Shown here one piece after another: positions 1 to 14,040 of a stretch of DNA of 64,000 nt. Source of the DNA: Strigops habroptila (lineage: Eukaryota > Chordata > Aves > Psittaciformes > Psittacidae). The stretch spans positions 1,895,180 to 1,959,179 of the forward strand of contig NC_046358.1 of NCBI RefSeq assembly GCF_004027225.2, given 5' to 3'. Below the pieces are notes generated by a model that searched no databases, was not told the origin of the DNA, and saw nothing but the letters and a program-made list of their open reading frames with translations. Positions within the stretch are counted from its first letter, which is position 1; every line of letters starts with the position of its first letter. The position numbers and the translations under genes were made by a program.

Positions 1-2988
1 TCCACCCTGACCGTGAAGATCATGAAGGCGCAGGAGCTGCCGGCCAAGGACTTCAGCGGCACCAGCGACCCCTTCGTCAAGATCTACCTGCTCCCCGACA
101 AGAAGCACAAGCTGGAGACCAAGGTGAAGCGGAAGAACCTCAACCCGCATTGGAATGAGACCTTCCTCTTCGAAGGTAGGGGCTGGGATGGACTGGAGTG
201 GACTATGGTGGGAGCAGAGCGGTGGTGGGACCTTCTATCCTCCCTCCTTGGCTGGATCAGCTCAGGTCAAGCTGCCAATGTGGTGGTCATCAGTGGTGAG
301 ATGGGTTGGCCAAGCCATCAAGGCCATGTTGGAGGTGTTTGCTCTGCACACAAGGGACATGTGGGGAGGCTCCTTCTTCTCCCATCAAGCACCCATGGAT
401 GGGTGCACCCATGGGAATTAATCTACCACCACTCATGCCATGATCTGCTCCCTGGTATCAACATCTCCCCATCAGCACAAGGAAGAGCAGTGCCTGCATT
501 GGGTGCTCATTGGCATGACCATGATGGCTCTTCATCCTCTTCCATCTCTGGCACAGGGTTCCCCTATGAGAAGGTGGTGCAGCGGGTGCTGTACCTCCAG
601 GTCCTGGACTATGACCGCTTCAGCCGCAATGACCCCATCGGGGAGGTGTCCATCCCCCTCAACAAGGTGGACCTCACCCAGATGCAGACCTTCTGGAAGG
701 ACCTGAAGCCCTGCAGTGATGGCAGCGTAAGGCCCTGGTCCCCCTCCAAAACATGGGGACAGTCCTCAAGTGGAGGCTCCCCCCTATCCCTGAGGTGTCC
801 CGATGGGACCACCACCCTCTTGCTACCCCAATGGGGACGTTTTCTGCTTTGTGAGAAGGTTTGATGTCCATTGGAGAGGTTTCTCATCCCAAATCTTTAT
901 TTTAAGGCACTAAGTAGTCCAGAGTGTCTCATTTTGGGTCCAAACAAGCCATTTTGGGTAGATCTAAAATAGTCTGGAGTGTCTCATTTTGGGTCAAAAA
1001 AAGCTGTTTTGAGTAGATCTAAAATGAAAGTTCTCTCCTGCCTCCAGCAAGACCACAGAATGTCCCACTGGGGATGGCCCCGTTTCCTCCTGCCCTGATT
1101 TTCTGTGTGACCCCAAAGTCCGCCCTTGGGACAGCTCTGGAGGGGGGTTCCCAGACCCTGCTCGCACAGTGGGACATGGCAGCTTTAGGCGCCCTATCAA
1201 GGCTTGGACTGGGCGCTGTGGTGAGGAGCACCCACCTAAGAGCCTCTGTGGGTCCCACAGGGAAGCCGTGGGGAGCTGCTGCTGTCGCTGTGCTACAACC
1301 CCTCCGCCAACTCCATCGTGGTGAACATCATCAAAGCACGTAACCTCAAAGCCATGGACATCGGGGGCACATCAGGTATAAGCTCCACCTCCTGCCACGT
1401 TGGGTATCACTTCGCGATGCCCGGCCAGGGCTGAGAGCATCTCCTGTCCCCCCCAGACCCCTACGTGAAGGTGTGGCTGATGTACAAGGACAAGCGGGTG
1501 GAGAAGAAGAAGACGGTGGTCATGAAACGGTGCCTGAACCCCGTCTTCAACGAGTCCTTCGCCTTTGACATCCCCACGGAGCGGCTGCGCGAGACCACCA
1601 TCGTCATCACCGTCATGGACAAGGACAGGCTGAGCCGCAACGATGTCATTGGCAAGGTGGGTCCCACGGCATTGGTGTGGGGTGGAGGGTCCCCAGCAAT
1701 GTGTCCTCCTCAAGGGTGGCAGCTGGGGGACAACCAGGTCCTTGGTTAATGGCGATTGAGGTCAACTCAAGGTGGAGAGGAAGGTGGAGCGTGGTGGGGT
1801 CCCCTTGTGTTGGCTTTGTATGGTCATCGCTGGTCCTGGCCATGGTGTGTGATGGCAAGGACTCATCTTGCATGAGGGGGGTTGGAACTGGATGATATTA
1901 AGGTCCTTTCCAACCCAAACCCTGCTATGATTCTATGAGCATTGAGATGATGGGGCTCCATCCAACATGGTGGTGCCCATAGCCTGTGCCATGTGGAGCT
2001 TCAACCTGCCAAGAGTCTACTTAGAGCAAGGCACAAATTGAAGCCTCCAATGGCTCCCATGTGCCGTGGTGGGTCCACCACCAGACAGCCCCCAGCCTCC
2101 ATGCCCACACCGGGATTACCCACCACTTCCCAGTGACAGGAAGGGCGGAATTCCCCTCCTCTGGATTTGATGTACTTAAACCCAACGAGCTCTCCACTCA
2201 TCAGGGTAGCGATGGCAAAAGAGAGCTGATGATCCCCCAATGCAGCGCTGTCGTCAAGGAAACGTGGAGATTGGGATGAACCTGGGAAGGGGGGACGGAA
2301 TGATGGGATGCTGGAGATGGACAGGAGTGTCCCCACTGGAAACATCACTGGTGGCATGAGCATGATGGGTGGATGGGTGAATTACGGATGGATGGGTGGA
2401 TGGATCGATGATGGATGGATGGATGGATGGATGGATGGATGGGTGGGTGGATGGATGGATGGATGGGTGGATGGATGGGTGGGTGGATGGATGGATGGAT
2501 GGATGGGTGGATGGACAGACAGTGCCCATGATGCCACCACATTGCATTAAAGCTGCTGGGTGCACTGCAGCACGAGAGCAACGCAGTGATGCCGATGGTG
2601 AGGACCATGCCCTGGCCACCCCACCATGGCCAGCAGTGTGCTAATCACTTTCAATGGCATAATTAGCAACAAGTGTGCTAATTATGTGCGCATCACACAA
2701 CAAGCGTGCTGATCCTAGCTGTCCGCTGCAGGGAGGGCTTGGCACACATGCTTTTCCATGTCAGCATATGGAAAACTGACGGATCAAAGTAGCCTGGGCT
2801 TGGTTGCACACACCAGAGGAGCAGGATGGGACTGGAAGGTCCCGTAGCGGAGCCATGGGTCCAAGTTCTTCCTGTCCCCCCAGATCTACCTGTCCTGGAA
2901 GAGTGGCCCCGGGGAGGTGAAGCACTGGAAGGACATGATCGCCCGGCCCCGGCAGGCAGTGGCACAGTGGCACCAGCTGAAGGCCTGA
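1..2988 (+). CDS. SYT7: Synaptotagmin-7, 3' part (C2A and C2B domains)
   Basis: Calcium sensor for slow and asynchronous exocytosis and lysosomal fusion; its two C2 domains bind acidic phospholipid and SNAREs. The window opens inside C2A. Coding exons are 1-175, 557-726, 1261-1375, 1457-1656 and 2884-2988, ending in TGA at 2986-2988; together 254 residues. All joins have GT/AG sites and matching phase. The C2A calcium loops read [10 protein letters not shown] and [10 protein letters not shown]; the C2B loops read IGGTSDPYVK and [10 protein letters not shown], so the calcium-binding aspartates are present in both. The C-terminus [18 protein letters not shown] is nearly the mammalian sequence. 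The start, transmembrane segment and linker lie before base 1. A long 3'UTR follows, to about 5315. Identity is very secure. Confidence 0.96.
1874..1938 (+). repeat. CR1 LINE 3' tail fragment
   Basis: In SYT7 between the last two coding exons. Reads GGTTGGAACTGGATGAT, then CCTTTCCAACCCAAACC and a TGATTCTATGA end, the avian CR1 3' terminus. About 65 bases, severely 5'-truncated. Confidence 0.85.
2364..2516. repeat. (GGAT)n microsatellite
   Basis: Runs of GGAT/GGGT tetranucleotides in the last coding intron of SYT7. The + strand is purine-rich; the other strand reads CATC/CACC. Slightly imperfect, with interruptions near 2385 and 2406. Confidence 0.95.
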
Positions 2989-5315
2989 GCACCCCCTCCC
3001 AGGACTGCGGGGCCGGGGGTCCCCCCTTCCCAGCGCCCATCACCCCTCCTCGGGGCTCCCAGCCAGGAGCTGAGGGACCAGCAGGACAGCGCCCAGCTCG
3101 TGGGGACCCTGCGGTAGGAGGGGGATGGAGCCCACCAGCCCCTTTGCTTTCACCTCATCCCGGCGCTGGGGTACCCAGGACCCCCAACCCCCCAGCCTGG
3201 AGAAGGGTGCCAGACCCCCCCATCCCCATCCCCATCCCACCACTGGGCAGGACTTCAGTGAGTGCTTCCAGCCCTGCTCCCTGGGAGCCCCTCTGCCCCT
3301 TCCCACCCTCATCCCCCCCATTGCAGGGGGCCAGGCAAGAGGGGTCCCCACTTCCCTTCCCCTTCCAGCTCAATAGAACCTCTCCGAGCCGTCAGCGTCG
3401 CCTGAGCGGGGCCATGGAGCCCACCCCCTCCATTGCCCTGCCTCGTCCCCACCGCCCTCCCCAAGCCCCCCGCTGGGGTGGGATGGGGAAGAGGGGGCAC
3501 CCATGGGAGAGGGTAACCCCCATTCCCGGGCCAGGCGCGGGCTCCTGGGATCGGAAGCCATGACACAGTTCGATAGCCAAAGCGGGCTCGTTTGTGCACT
3601 GCCTTTAGCTGGGTTTGATGCTTTACCTCCGTCCACGGGCTCGGTGGGAGCAGGAGGTTGAGAACCCCATCCTGGGGCTCACCCCACTGCGTGGGGACCC
3701 CCCCATCCTGCCCCCAACCCAGCTTTCACCCCACATTACCCCCACCCCGGGCTTGTCCCCATAGGGCTGGGCAGGGGACTAGACTTGACCCAGATGGTGG
3801 TACCCCCACAAAGGGATGCTGAGCCCCAGAGCATCCCCTTCCAGCCAGGCTGACCCCCATGAGCCCTGTGCCCAGCACTGGGGTCCCTGGGGATAAGGGA
3901 TGGAGCAAGTGCCATTGTCCCCATCCTGGGTAGGTGGCATTCCTTGGGTCAGCCAGCCTGGCAGGAGCAGTGCCAGCATCTCCCTGTCAGCTCCCATTGG
4001 GATTCATGTGCCAGATCCCTGCCAACTCCCTGGGGCGGGAGGCTATGGGACCCTCCTGGGAGCCCCATGGGGTGCTGGGTGTTGGGGCAGCTCCTGGGGG
4101 TGACAATGGTGTCACCCTATGGTGGTGGGCTCACCATGGTGGACATGGGTGCTGGCAGGACCGCAGCAGCGCTGGGTGTGATGTGACAGCACCCGCAGCA
4201 GCAGGAGGGGTGAGGTGGGTGCTGTCACCTCCGCAGCCATCTCAGGTAGGGCATGGCCACCCATGGGCACCCAGAGCGAGCCCACTGTCACAGAGCCACC
4301 CCTCCTGGATGGGGAGTCCCCCATCTCACTCTTCCCATGGCACCCACCACCCTTCGCCCCTCCGAAGGCACCCATGGGGAGGACACTTATCTGCCACCCT
4401 TGGGTGCCACCGAGGCCGCATTTGGGGTGCTGCCAACAGCCAGGAGCCTGGTTATAGACCATGAGAGTGTTTCACCCCATCACCATCATCCCTGTGTCAC
4501 GGTGGGTCCCAGCCTGTGTACAAGCACCCAGTGCCACCCCACCAGGCACAGGGTGATGGAGGGGGGCACCCACTGAGCCCCGAGGTGCTCCATAGGGGAG
4601 CCTGCATCCAGAACCCCCCAAACCTCCCAGGGGTACCTGGCTGCTTGTTCCTTCTCCTACCAAGTGGGGACATCCCTATCACATCCCATGGGGACCATGG
4701 TGGCAGCGGGACCATCTTCAGCAGGCCCCAAAGTCCTTCTTTAGGTGATTTTGGACAATCTGGAGAGAAGTCATAATACTGCTATACAGTAATAATGATG
4801 CTTTTAGGGCCAGTTGTATTTTTATCCCATTCTCTTTTCTTTTTACCCATAAAAGAAGAGATTGACATGGCTGGGGTGGGGATGGAGCCACGCTGGGTGC
4901 CCACCCATCGCCTCTCAGCCACCCCTCTCTTCCAGGAAGGATTCCTTGGCGGGGGGGGGGCTTGTGTGTTTTAACTCTAGAGCTCGTAGCCGTTCTCTTG
5001 TTCAGGTCTCTCTCTTCTTCATGTGACGGTAACATCCAACTGGTGTGTAAAATACAGCAAAAAGGGGCAAAACAAGACAAAACCACAACGAAAAAGACAT
5101 TAAAACCAAGACAAGTGATGCCACCCGCTGCTGGTGGCTTTGCTGAGGGGGGTGGCCGTGCTGGCTGGCCCCCATCCCAATGGCAGCAGCAGGAGCCGGG
5201 TGGCACGTGGGGAGCTGGGGGTGAGGGCTTGGGCTGAATGCTCTTTTTGGGGAGCGGGGCCCCTCGTTTTCTGGAGGCAGCCCCTGTTCTCAGTAATAAA
5301 GGACAGTCGGTAACT
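2989..5315 (+). other. SYT7: SYT7 3' untranslated region
   Basis: About 2.3 kb without a supported reading frame between the SYT7 stop and an AATAAA at 5295-5300, which is followed by a GT-rich stretch. AU-rich blocks at 4770-4860 and 5040-5110 look like slowly evolving 3'UTR rather than intergenic DNA. The extent is inferred from the first good polyadenylation signal. Confidence 0.7.
5295..5300 (+). promoter_or_regulatory. SYT7: Polyadenylation signal of SYT7
   Basis: AATAAA followed within 40 bases by GT/G-rich sequence; the likely cleavage site is near 5315. Confidence 0.7.
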
Positions 5316-5389
5316 GCCAGCGTGACTCGTCTCTGGGGTGGGGGGGATGTGAAGAGAGGTATTCCTGGTATAAGGTGTCCTCGTCCCAG

Positions 5390-5655
5390 TGCTGAGCATC
5401 CTTTACCAGCCCAGAGCATCCTTCACAGCACTGAGCATCCCCCCAATATCAAGTATCCCCCCCAGCACTGAGCAACATCCAACATCCCCAAAGCATCCTC
5501 CCAACATCAAGTATCCCACTCCCAGCACCAAGCATCCTTCTCTAGCACTGAGCATCCCTCCCCAGCCCCAAGCATCCCTCCAATATCAAGTATCCCCACC
5601 CCAGCACAGAGCATCCCCCCCAGCACCAAGAATGCCCCCCAAGCAATAAACATCC
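5390..5655. repeat. Degenerate minisatellite (AGCATCC...CCAGCAC)
   Basis: Imperfect tandem units of roughly 20-26 bases built from AGCATCC, CCAGCACTG and CAATATCAAGTATCC, just beyond the SYT7 poly(A) site. It gives meaningless open frames on both strands. Confidence 0.8.
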
Positions 5656-7884
5656 CTCCACCACATGCACAAGGCAGGGGAAGGATGGGGCAAGGCTGTG
5701 CTCAAGGACCCCCTGGTGAAGGGGGCACATGCTGGGGGTGAAGCACTCCAAAGGGAGGGAACAAGGACAACCCCTATCCCAGAGCATCCCCATGGGCTCC
5801 GGGATGCCTCTTGCCACCCCTGAGGCTGCCCAAAGCACCTGCATGGGCTTAAGGCTGGGCCTGCTAATGAGGTCAGCTAATGAGGGCAATTAATGCGGGT
5901 TCATTAGGAGCAGCCCTCGAGCAAGAAGCTCTTTCTCAAGGCAAGGTGGTGGCAAGCAGTGGCTGTGCTGGGAGGTGGCTCCTGCCTCGCTTGGAGCCCC
6001 GATGGGGGCTTTGGGGACCCCCAGTTATAGGGGGGCAATGCTGATAGCCCAATGGTGGCAGCTGGAGGGTGAGTGCTGGGTCTCTGGGGGGTGATGTGTT
6101 GGGTAGGGACTGGAATACACCTCTGGGTTGGGGGATAGAGGCAGGGAATGATGTCCTGCGTGGATAGATGCCGGTTGGTGAGGTAGGGGATGTGCCAGGA
6201 GCTGGCTGCCGCCGCACAGGCTCAAGTGCCTGTGTTAAATAATTCACTGAACACTGGTCTTGAATAAGTAAGAGAAACTCCAAACGCAGGGATGGCAGCA
6301 GAGCCGGGCTCCCCGTTCCCTCTGCATCCACCTTTCCTTAGTGTTAGAGGTGACAGAAGGGGACAAAGCTGTCCCCAGCCAGCTCCTGTGTCCTGATGGA
6401 GGGTAGATCCCTGCTGCTTCCACCCCTTTGGACTCTGCTTTGTGCCAAACCTGGACACTTTGGCACTAACAAGCTATAGTTGGCATCAATGTCACCCAGC
6501 CTGGAGTTGTTTTATCACACTACATCCTTGAACACAGCGAAAAGCATCCCCGCTTGGCCCCACGCCGCGATCCCGGTGCTCCTGTTGCACGGAGCCAGCC
6601 CCGTTCCCGAGCCTCTTCCTTTGTGTTTTTCGGGAGCAGATGGAAATAGCAGCGTGATCCCAGCTGCGTGGAGGCCATGAGCTGTTGTACACGGGGATGG
6701 GGAGTAGGCAGGGATATATATAGAGACAGACGTATGGATGATGCACTGTGCGCACCAGCGTCCCCGAAATACTTGTGTGTAGCAGGAAAATGTGAGGTTC
6801 CTGCTGACTGCAGCAGCTCCTGACTCTTGTGTCACCTCCCCAATGCCACTGTGGTGCCTGGACACCAACCCTGCTCTTTTCCCAAGCCAGAGGGTGAAAA
6901 CCAGGGCTGGGATAGTGGGAAGAGGCTGCAATAACGCAGGGACCCCCATCCCCATGGGTCAGAGCTTCTGGATCTGGCTGCAGGGACAGGCTGGTGGCAC
7001 CCAGGGCCACCTTCACCCTCACCTTGCACTGACTGCTTGACAAGGGTCTGCATGGAGCTGGTGGCAGCAGAAGGGATGTGGCATGTAGGAATTCCCACCT
7101 TATAGCTGGAGCTTAGTGTCTCTGTCAGCACCAGCACCCTATGGGGTGATGGAGAATGAACCTGCCCATTAGCAGCAGTGTTTCCCCAGGCAAAGCAGCA
7201 GCACCCCAGGATCTATGGCATGACCCTGAGGGCTGGGAGCCCCCCATTGCTGTGTCAGCACCTCAGGGTGGCATACATGGGGTTGGGGGTGCCCCATGCC
7301 TGCTACCAGCCACAACAGTGATGGTTGCTTGGATGGCAACAGGGACCAACAGCCTGTACCTGTCCCTATGTGGAGACCTGGAATTGGGGGGTAAAACCTC
7401 TCAAATCCCAAATCCACCACCCTGAAATGGGATTGGGAATGGGGCCTGCTTACTGCTGGGAAGTCAGGAGCTCCATCAGCCTCTGCTGCCGGCGGGGCTG
7501 GCACCGACCTCAATGAGGATGCTCCACTGCATCTAAAATAGCTGTGGTTCCCACCACGGAGCAGGCAGGGAAGGGAAGAGCCAGGCAGCAGCAATCCCAC
7601 CGGCACGGCAGAGGATGTGGCAGGAGCACTGGCTGCCTCCCAGCCACCAACCCCAAACCCCCAGTGATCAACAGCGGATACATGGTCTGAAACCTCCAGC
7701 CCTCCCAATGGTGCCGATGTGGCTGAGCTGCCCGTGGCTCGGAGACAGGCAGAGGGAAGCAGAACTCCCTTCAATGCCAAAAACAAGAGGAGCTCTTGCA
7801 GCAGGAGGTGTTGCTGCATTCCGAGTGGTTCCTAAATAGACCCTGTCTCACAGAACAGACCCCATCACCTTCCTCTCACACCAC
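5656..7884. other. Intergenic DNA between convergent SYT7 and LRRC10B
   Basis: About 2.2 kb of unique sequence between the inferred 3' ends of two converging genes. I see no conserved coding frame, CR1 copy or RNA gene here. The short open frames lack homology I recognise. Confidence 0.6.
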
Positions 7885-7904
7885 GTTTCCTTGGGGTTGT
7901 GCTT

Positions 7905-7910
7905 TTTATT
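7905..7910 (-). promoter_or_regulatory. LRRC10B: Polyadenylation signal of LRRC10B
   Basis: TTTATT on + (AATAAA on the minus strand), about 740 bases past the LRRC10B stop; cleavage probably near 7885. Confidence 0.65.
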
Positions 7911-8648
7911 GCTTGAGTTTGGTACAAAGAGCACTCAGGGAAGAGAAGAGGAAGGACGAGGTGGCAGCCCTGGCTTTGGTGCCTGTTTTGGGGCAGACAG
8001 AGCTAGAGCTTCTCTTCCTATATGGAGGTAAAACCCTTTCAAGGCTTAAGACAGGCCCAGGAGGACCCCACCAGAGAGTTCTCTCTCCCCCATCCTGATT
8101 CCAGCAGCAGGATGGAAGGTTTGAGCGTGAGAAGGGGTCTGTGCCCTTGTTGTCCAACCTTGCTCTTCAGGGTGACGGGATCCACATGGATTGGATGCAA
8201 ACAGTGTTGCATTGCCTGTCCTGCCCCAGGGAGCTGGGAGCAAAGGATGCCCATGGAGGTGGCAGGGCGGCTGCAGAAGATCCCCATGTCCATGGGGACG
8301 CCTGGCTCTCAGCAGCACTGTGCTGCCCGCCAGGACCTGCCCAGCAGGCAACTGGGGTCCGTGGGGTCACCCATCAGGGCAGAGGGCTGCTTCCCCCATC
8401 CAAGGCACCCTGTGGTTACATGGGACGCTCCAAGGTGGGTTTGTGGATCCCAGTGTAGATCCATGAGACAGCTCTTTGCTGTCCCAAGCAGGAGATGCTG
8501 ATGCTGGGACTCTGCTTCTTTACATGGAGGCTGTGAGCTTCCTTATTCCCCAGCCCCAGCTGGGAAATGCTGGTCCTTGGGAGCCCGGCCGAGGCTTCCC
8601 ATCCCTCTGTGATGCTTCCCTATGGGTGTCTGGCTGCAGGAAGGAGGC

Positions 8649-10360
<1,712 letters not shown>

Positions 10361-10910
10361 CCCCACCGCAGGCAGCAGCAGCACCTCGCTCCCCTTTCCC
10401 CTCTCCCTGCTCATCATCTGCCCCTGCCCGCGCTGCCCCTTCCCCCGCTGGGTCCCTCCATCAGGCTCAGCACCTCCCTGGGTGCCGGGCTGGAGAGCGG
10501 GGGGTCCCTCTGTGATCACCCACACCCCTGGGTGCTGCTGCACCCCCTCCAGTGCCCTTTCCCACCTCACGAAGCCTCGTTGATGCCCCAGGGCCAGGCA
10601 GGGCAGGGACAAAGACCCCGAGTGATAACCCCATGCCATAGCTGCCACCTTCCTCCTCCTCCTCCTCCTCCTCCTCCCGCTGCCCACCCCAGCCAGCCCT
10701 GCCTGCTTTCCCTGCCTGAAATCAGCTGTGTCATCCCAAAGCCAGCTCGGATAAGCCGGGCTCATACAGCCCTCCAGTGGCTGTCGGCCAGACAGCACCC
10801 CAAGCCCCCCCCAAATCCTCCTGCCCGCCTTTGGGGTGCAGGCAGCCCCCAATAGAAGGCCTGTGGGCAGCCACCACCCCTCCATGGGGGTGACAATGGC
10901 AGTGGCATTA
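10361..10910. other. Intergenic DNA between LRRC10B promoter region and SAXO4 3' end
   Basis: Unique GC-rich sequence with a (TCC)n run at 10651-10677. No gene, LINE or RNA is supported. Confidence 0.6.
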
Positions 10911-10935
10911 TGCCCAGGAAGGTTGCTTTGGAGTG

Positions 10936-10941
10936 TTTATT
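10936..10941 (-). promoter_or_regulatory. SAXO4: Polyadenylation signal of SAXO4
   Basis: TTTATT on + (AATAAA on minus), 90 bases beyond the SAXO4 stop; cleavage probably near 10915. Confidence 0.75.
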
Positions 10942-11030
10942 CCTCCATGGGGGAAGAAGGAAAACTTCCAGGGATTTGGGGGTCCCCAATGAAGCTGGGG
11001 CTACCCCCAAGGCTGGGACAACGGGGGGTG

Positions 11031-13560
11031 TCACACCAGGAGGTGGTCAATGACATCCCCCAGCCCAGTGGGGTGGTTGTTGGTGCTGAAGCCGCTGGGA
11101 CGCTGGGGCTGGATTCCACCAATGGGTCTCGCTATCCAGGTTGCATCCCGGGCTGGAATACCATGGAGACATGGAGTGGTGAGGCTGGAAACCCAAATTT
11201 GGGGGCTGCAAACCCCCCTCCATGGCCACCCCAAACTCACCTGGTGCCGCAGAGGACGGGGTTAGGCGGTGGGTCACGTACTGGCCGTAGTTAGTGGTGT
11301 ACCCTGATTGTTCCTATGGGATGGAGATGAGTTGGGAACGTGTTCCCATGGGATGGGGATAGGGATGGGACCATGCACCCACCATCCTGCCAGCAGCCTG
11401 CCGCCCCAGCAGCCTGGCCTGGGTCTCTCGGCTTGCCTCCAGCCCTTGGGACACGAGGGACACCGAGTGTCCCAGCGTGGGCAAGACCTGTGCGGGGACA
11501 GCGGGTGAGGATGAGGAGGACACGGAGGGATGGGGATGGACAATGGGATGGGATCCTGCTCACCACCGTGCCCAGGCAGCTCTGGCCCTCCCGGGTGAAC
11601 CCGCTGCCTCGCTCCGAGCCTGCTGGCAGCATTGGGAGCATCTCACTGCCCTGCAGGAGGATGGAATGGGGTGGTGGGACGTGGTGGCACCTCATTGGGG
11701 TGGCACCTCAGCACCCCGTCCCCTCGCCCCACTTACGTGGCTGTGCACAGAGGGCAGGTAATCCCTTGCGGTGAGGCTAACGCTGAGCTGTGGGAGAGAA
11801 GAAGTGCCCCATAGGGTGCAAAAGGGGGTGGGGGGGACTGAAGGGGGACAGGGGGCACGGTGGGGTGGGTGCTCACGGGCTGGCCCTGCCGGATTGGCAG
11901 AGGGGGCAGGAAGGAGTCGGTCCTCTTGGTGGCCTTGGTGAAGCCTGATTGCTCCTTGGTGCCAATGGTGACCTTCTGCAGGAGATCTGTGGGGAGCAGG
12001 GAGGGAGTCCCATTGTCCCCAGCCCATGCTATGGCATTACAGGGTGTCACAGAGCCTGGGCACCCTGCATTTGGGGGTGCTCAGGGATGGGTGATACAGG
12101 GCAGGGGATCCCCAAACCCTCCTGGGGTCAAAAATCCATCAATGCCCCAAAACAGCCTAGAGTTGGAGCTGGCCCTGGGACCATGAACACCCCAAACCCT
12201 CCAGGGGATGGAGCTGGTCCCAGCACCACCAACACCCCAAAACCCTCCTGGGGATGGAGCTGGTCCCAGCACCACCAACACCCCAAAACCCTCCTGGGCA
12301 TAGAGCTGGTCCTGGGACCACCAACACCCCAAAACCCTCCTGGGCATGGAGCTGGCCCTGGGACCACCAACACCCCAAAACCCTCCAGCGGATGAGCTGG
12401 CCCCGGGACCACCAACACCCCAAACCCTCCTGGGCATGGAGCTGGCCCTGGGACCACCAAACACCCCAAAACCCTCCAGCGGATGGAGCTAATCCCTGGA
12501 CCATGAACACCCCAAAACCCTCCTGGGCATGGAGCTGGTCCTGGGACCACCAACACCCCAAAACCCTCCTGGACATGGAGCTGGTCCTGGGACCACCAAC
12601 ACCCCAAAACCCTCCTGAGGATGGAACTGATCCCAGGACCACCAACACCCCAAAACCCTCCTGGGCATGGAGCTGGTCCCAGCACCACCACACCCCCAAA
12701 ACCCTCCTGGGCATGGAGCTGGCCCTGGGACACCAACACCCCAAAACCCTCCTGGCATGGAGCTGGTCCTGGGACCACCAACACCCCAAAACCCTCCTGG
12801 GATGGAGCTCGCCCCAGGACCACCAGCACCCCAAAACCCTCCTGGGGATGGAGCTGGCCCCAGGACCACCAGCACCCCAAAACCCTCCTGGGGATGGAGC
12901 TGGCCCCAGGACCACCAGCACCCCAAATCCATACCTGGCTGGAGAGGACCAGTGCAGCAGTTCTCGCTTAGTCTGGTCCGGCTTTGGAGGAGCCTCATGT
13001 GCCGGGGACTCACCATCCCAGCACGGAGGCAGGAGGGGGGGCACTCCTGCAGGTACCCGCTCTGTGGCTGGTGGATGTGGCGGGGCAGGATGCTCCTGCC
13101 ATCAGGGAGCCAGAGGGGCTTGAAGTGCTCAGCGGTGGTGGTCATGGTGTCCTGGCAGTGGCTGCGGTGGGAAGCCACATGGATGTGATGGAGTAGCCCC
13201 AAAACTTGCCCCCTTTGTCCTCCCCCCCCAGCCCCATAGGCAAAGGTACCTACCCCTCTGCTACGCTGTGCGGGCGCAGCAGGCAGGACATGGCTGAGTG
13301 GTTGTTGGTCACGTAGCCAGTGCCTGTGTGGTGGCCGAGTTGGGGACGGAAGCCTGGCTGGCCTGGGTGACAGCAGGGAAAGAGGGATGAGCTTTGGGAA
13401 TGAGCCCACTCCACTTTTAAGGAAGGTTTTGGGCCCCCCTACCATGAGCCACAGCATAGTTTGTGGCATAGAAGTCCATGAGGTCAGAGCTCCCCCCGGT
13501 GAGTGCCTTCTCCGAAGGGGACACAGCATCCAGCCCTGGGGCAGGTGGGTCCTGCCCCAT
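11031..13560 (-). CDS. SAXO4: Stabilizer of axonemal microtubules 4 (PPP1R32)
   Basis: Axonemal protein of motile cilia, also described as a protein phosphatase 1 regulatory subunit. Coding exons, 5' to 3' on the minus strand: 13443-13560, 13254-13362, 12935-13161, 11877-11986, 11737-11787, 11564-11650, 11383-11487, 11241-11313, 11031-11152. All phases agree and give 333 residues against about 425 in human. Recognisable blocks are DFYATNYAVAHG, HHTGTGYVTNN, DLLQKVTIGTKEQSGFTK, RDYLPSVHSH, EQSGYTTNYGQYV and GGIQPQRPSGFSTNNHP. The start MGQDPPAPGLDAVSP aligns with human MGKLPLGVVSP. The middle is short compared with mammals. Exon 3 could instead stop at the good GTGAGT donor at 13008-13013, but then the phase fails. 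The intron between exons 3 and 4 is almost all minisatellite. Confidence 0.88.
12165..12930. repeat. 46-base minisatellite filling a SAXO4 intron
   Basis: About 16 copies of a roughly 46-base unit with CCACCAACACCCCAAAACCC and TCCTGGGCATGGAGCTGG. Units vary by small indels and substitutions. It occupies most of the intron between 11987 and 12934. The SAXO4 coding strand is G-rich (GGGTTTTGGGGTG) and could form G-quadruplexes. Confidence 0.95.
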
Positions 13561-13956
13561 GGACCGCAGCTTGGTGCGGTGACAGACAAAGGGACAGGCA
13601 GCCTCCATGGCTGGGCTCTTCTGGAGAGCAGCTCCCTGCCTCACCAGAAAGCTTGGAGCCTGCGGAATGCTCCTGTGGAAAGGGATGTTATGATGGGGAC
13701 AGTGTCTCCTAGGAACGGCTCAGTCACACAGTGACAGTGGGTTCCGCTGTCACCGTGACACCCCACTGAGGGCACCAGGGAGCAGGATACCCCACTCCAA
13801 CCTCCCCCAGGGCCCCAAAAAGAGGGGTTTCAAAGGGACAGGTAGGAGTCGGAGGCAGCAGTGAGCTGGCATGTGCTTGGAATGCCACCACCTCCCTCCT
13901 GAACACTGCCAAAGAGCAGAACCCTGAGCTCACAGCGCAGCGGGAGCAGCCACGGC

Positions 13957-13962
13957 TTTATT
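13957..13962 (-). promoter_or_regulatory. SDHAF2: Polyadenylation signal of SDHAF2
   Basis: TTTATT on + (AATAAA on minus), about 80 bases past the SDHAF2 stop; cleavage near 13940, only about 380 bases from the SAXO4 start. Confidence 0.8.
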
Positions 13963-14040
13963 CAGCATGCCCCAAGAGTCCAAAGGAGCTGCTGGAGGAG
14001 GAAGAGGAGGAGGAGGAGGGCCCCAGGGAGAGCAGCAGCA

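Noticed and set aside
4718-5419. A 233-codon minus-strand frame antisense to the SYT7 3'UTR
   Set aside because: No homology or start context recognised, and it spans conserved-looking UTR and poly(A) signal.
12165-12930. Regular repeats resembling a CRISPR array
   Set aside because: Units are contiguous with no unique spacers, in an intron of a vertebrate gene.
12935-13045. An alternative frame of SAXO4 exon 3 (ESPAHEAPPKPDQTKRELL) resembling human sequence
   Set aside because: It is out of frame with the well-supported SGYLQE part and would need a frame shift. The contiguous frame ends GPLQP, joins in phase to DLLQKVT and matches human better.
12128-13589. 250-366-codon minus-strand frames in SAXO4, rich in GVLVVPGPAP
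   Set aside because: Translation of the 46-base minisatellite; only the ends overlap true SAXO4 exons.
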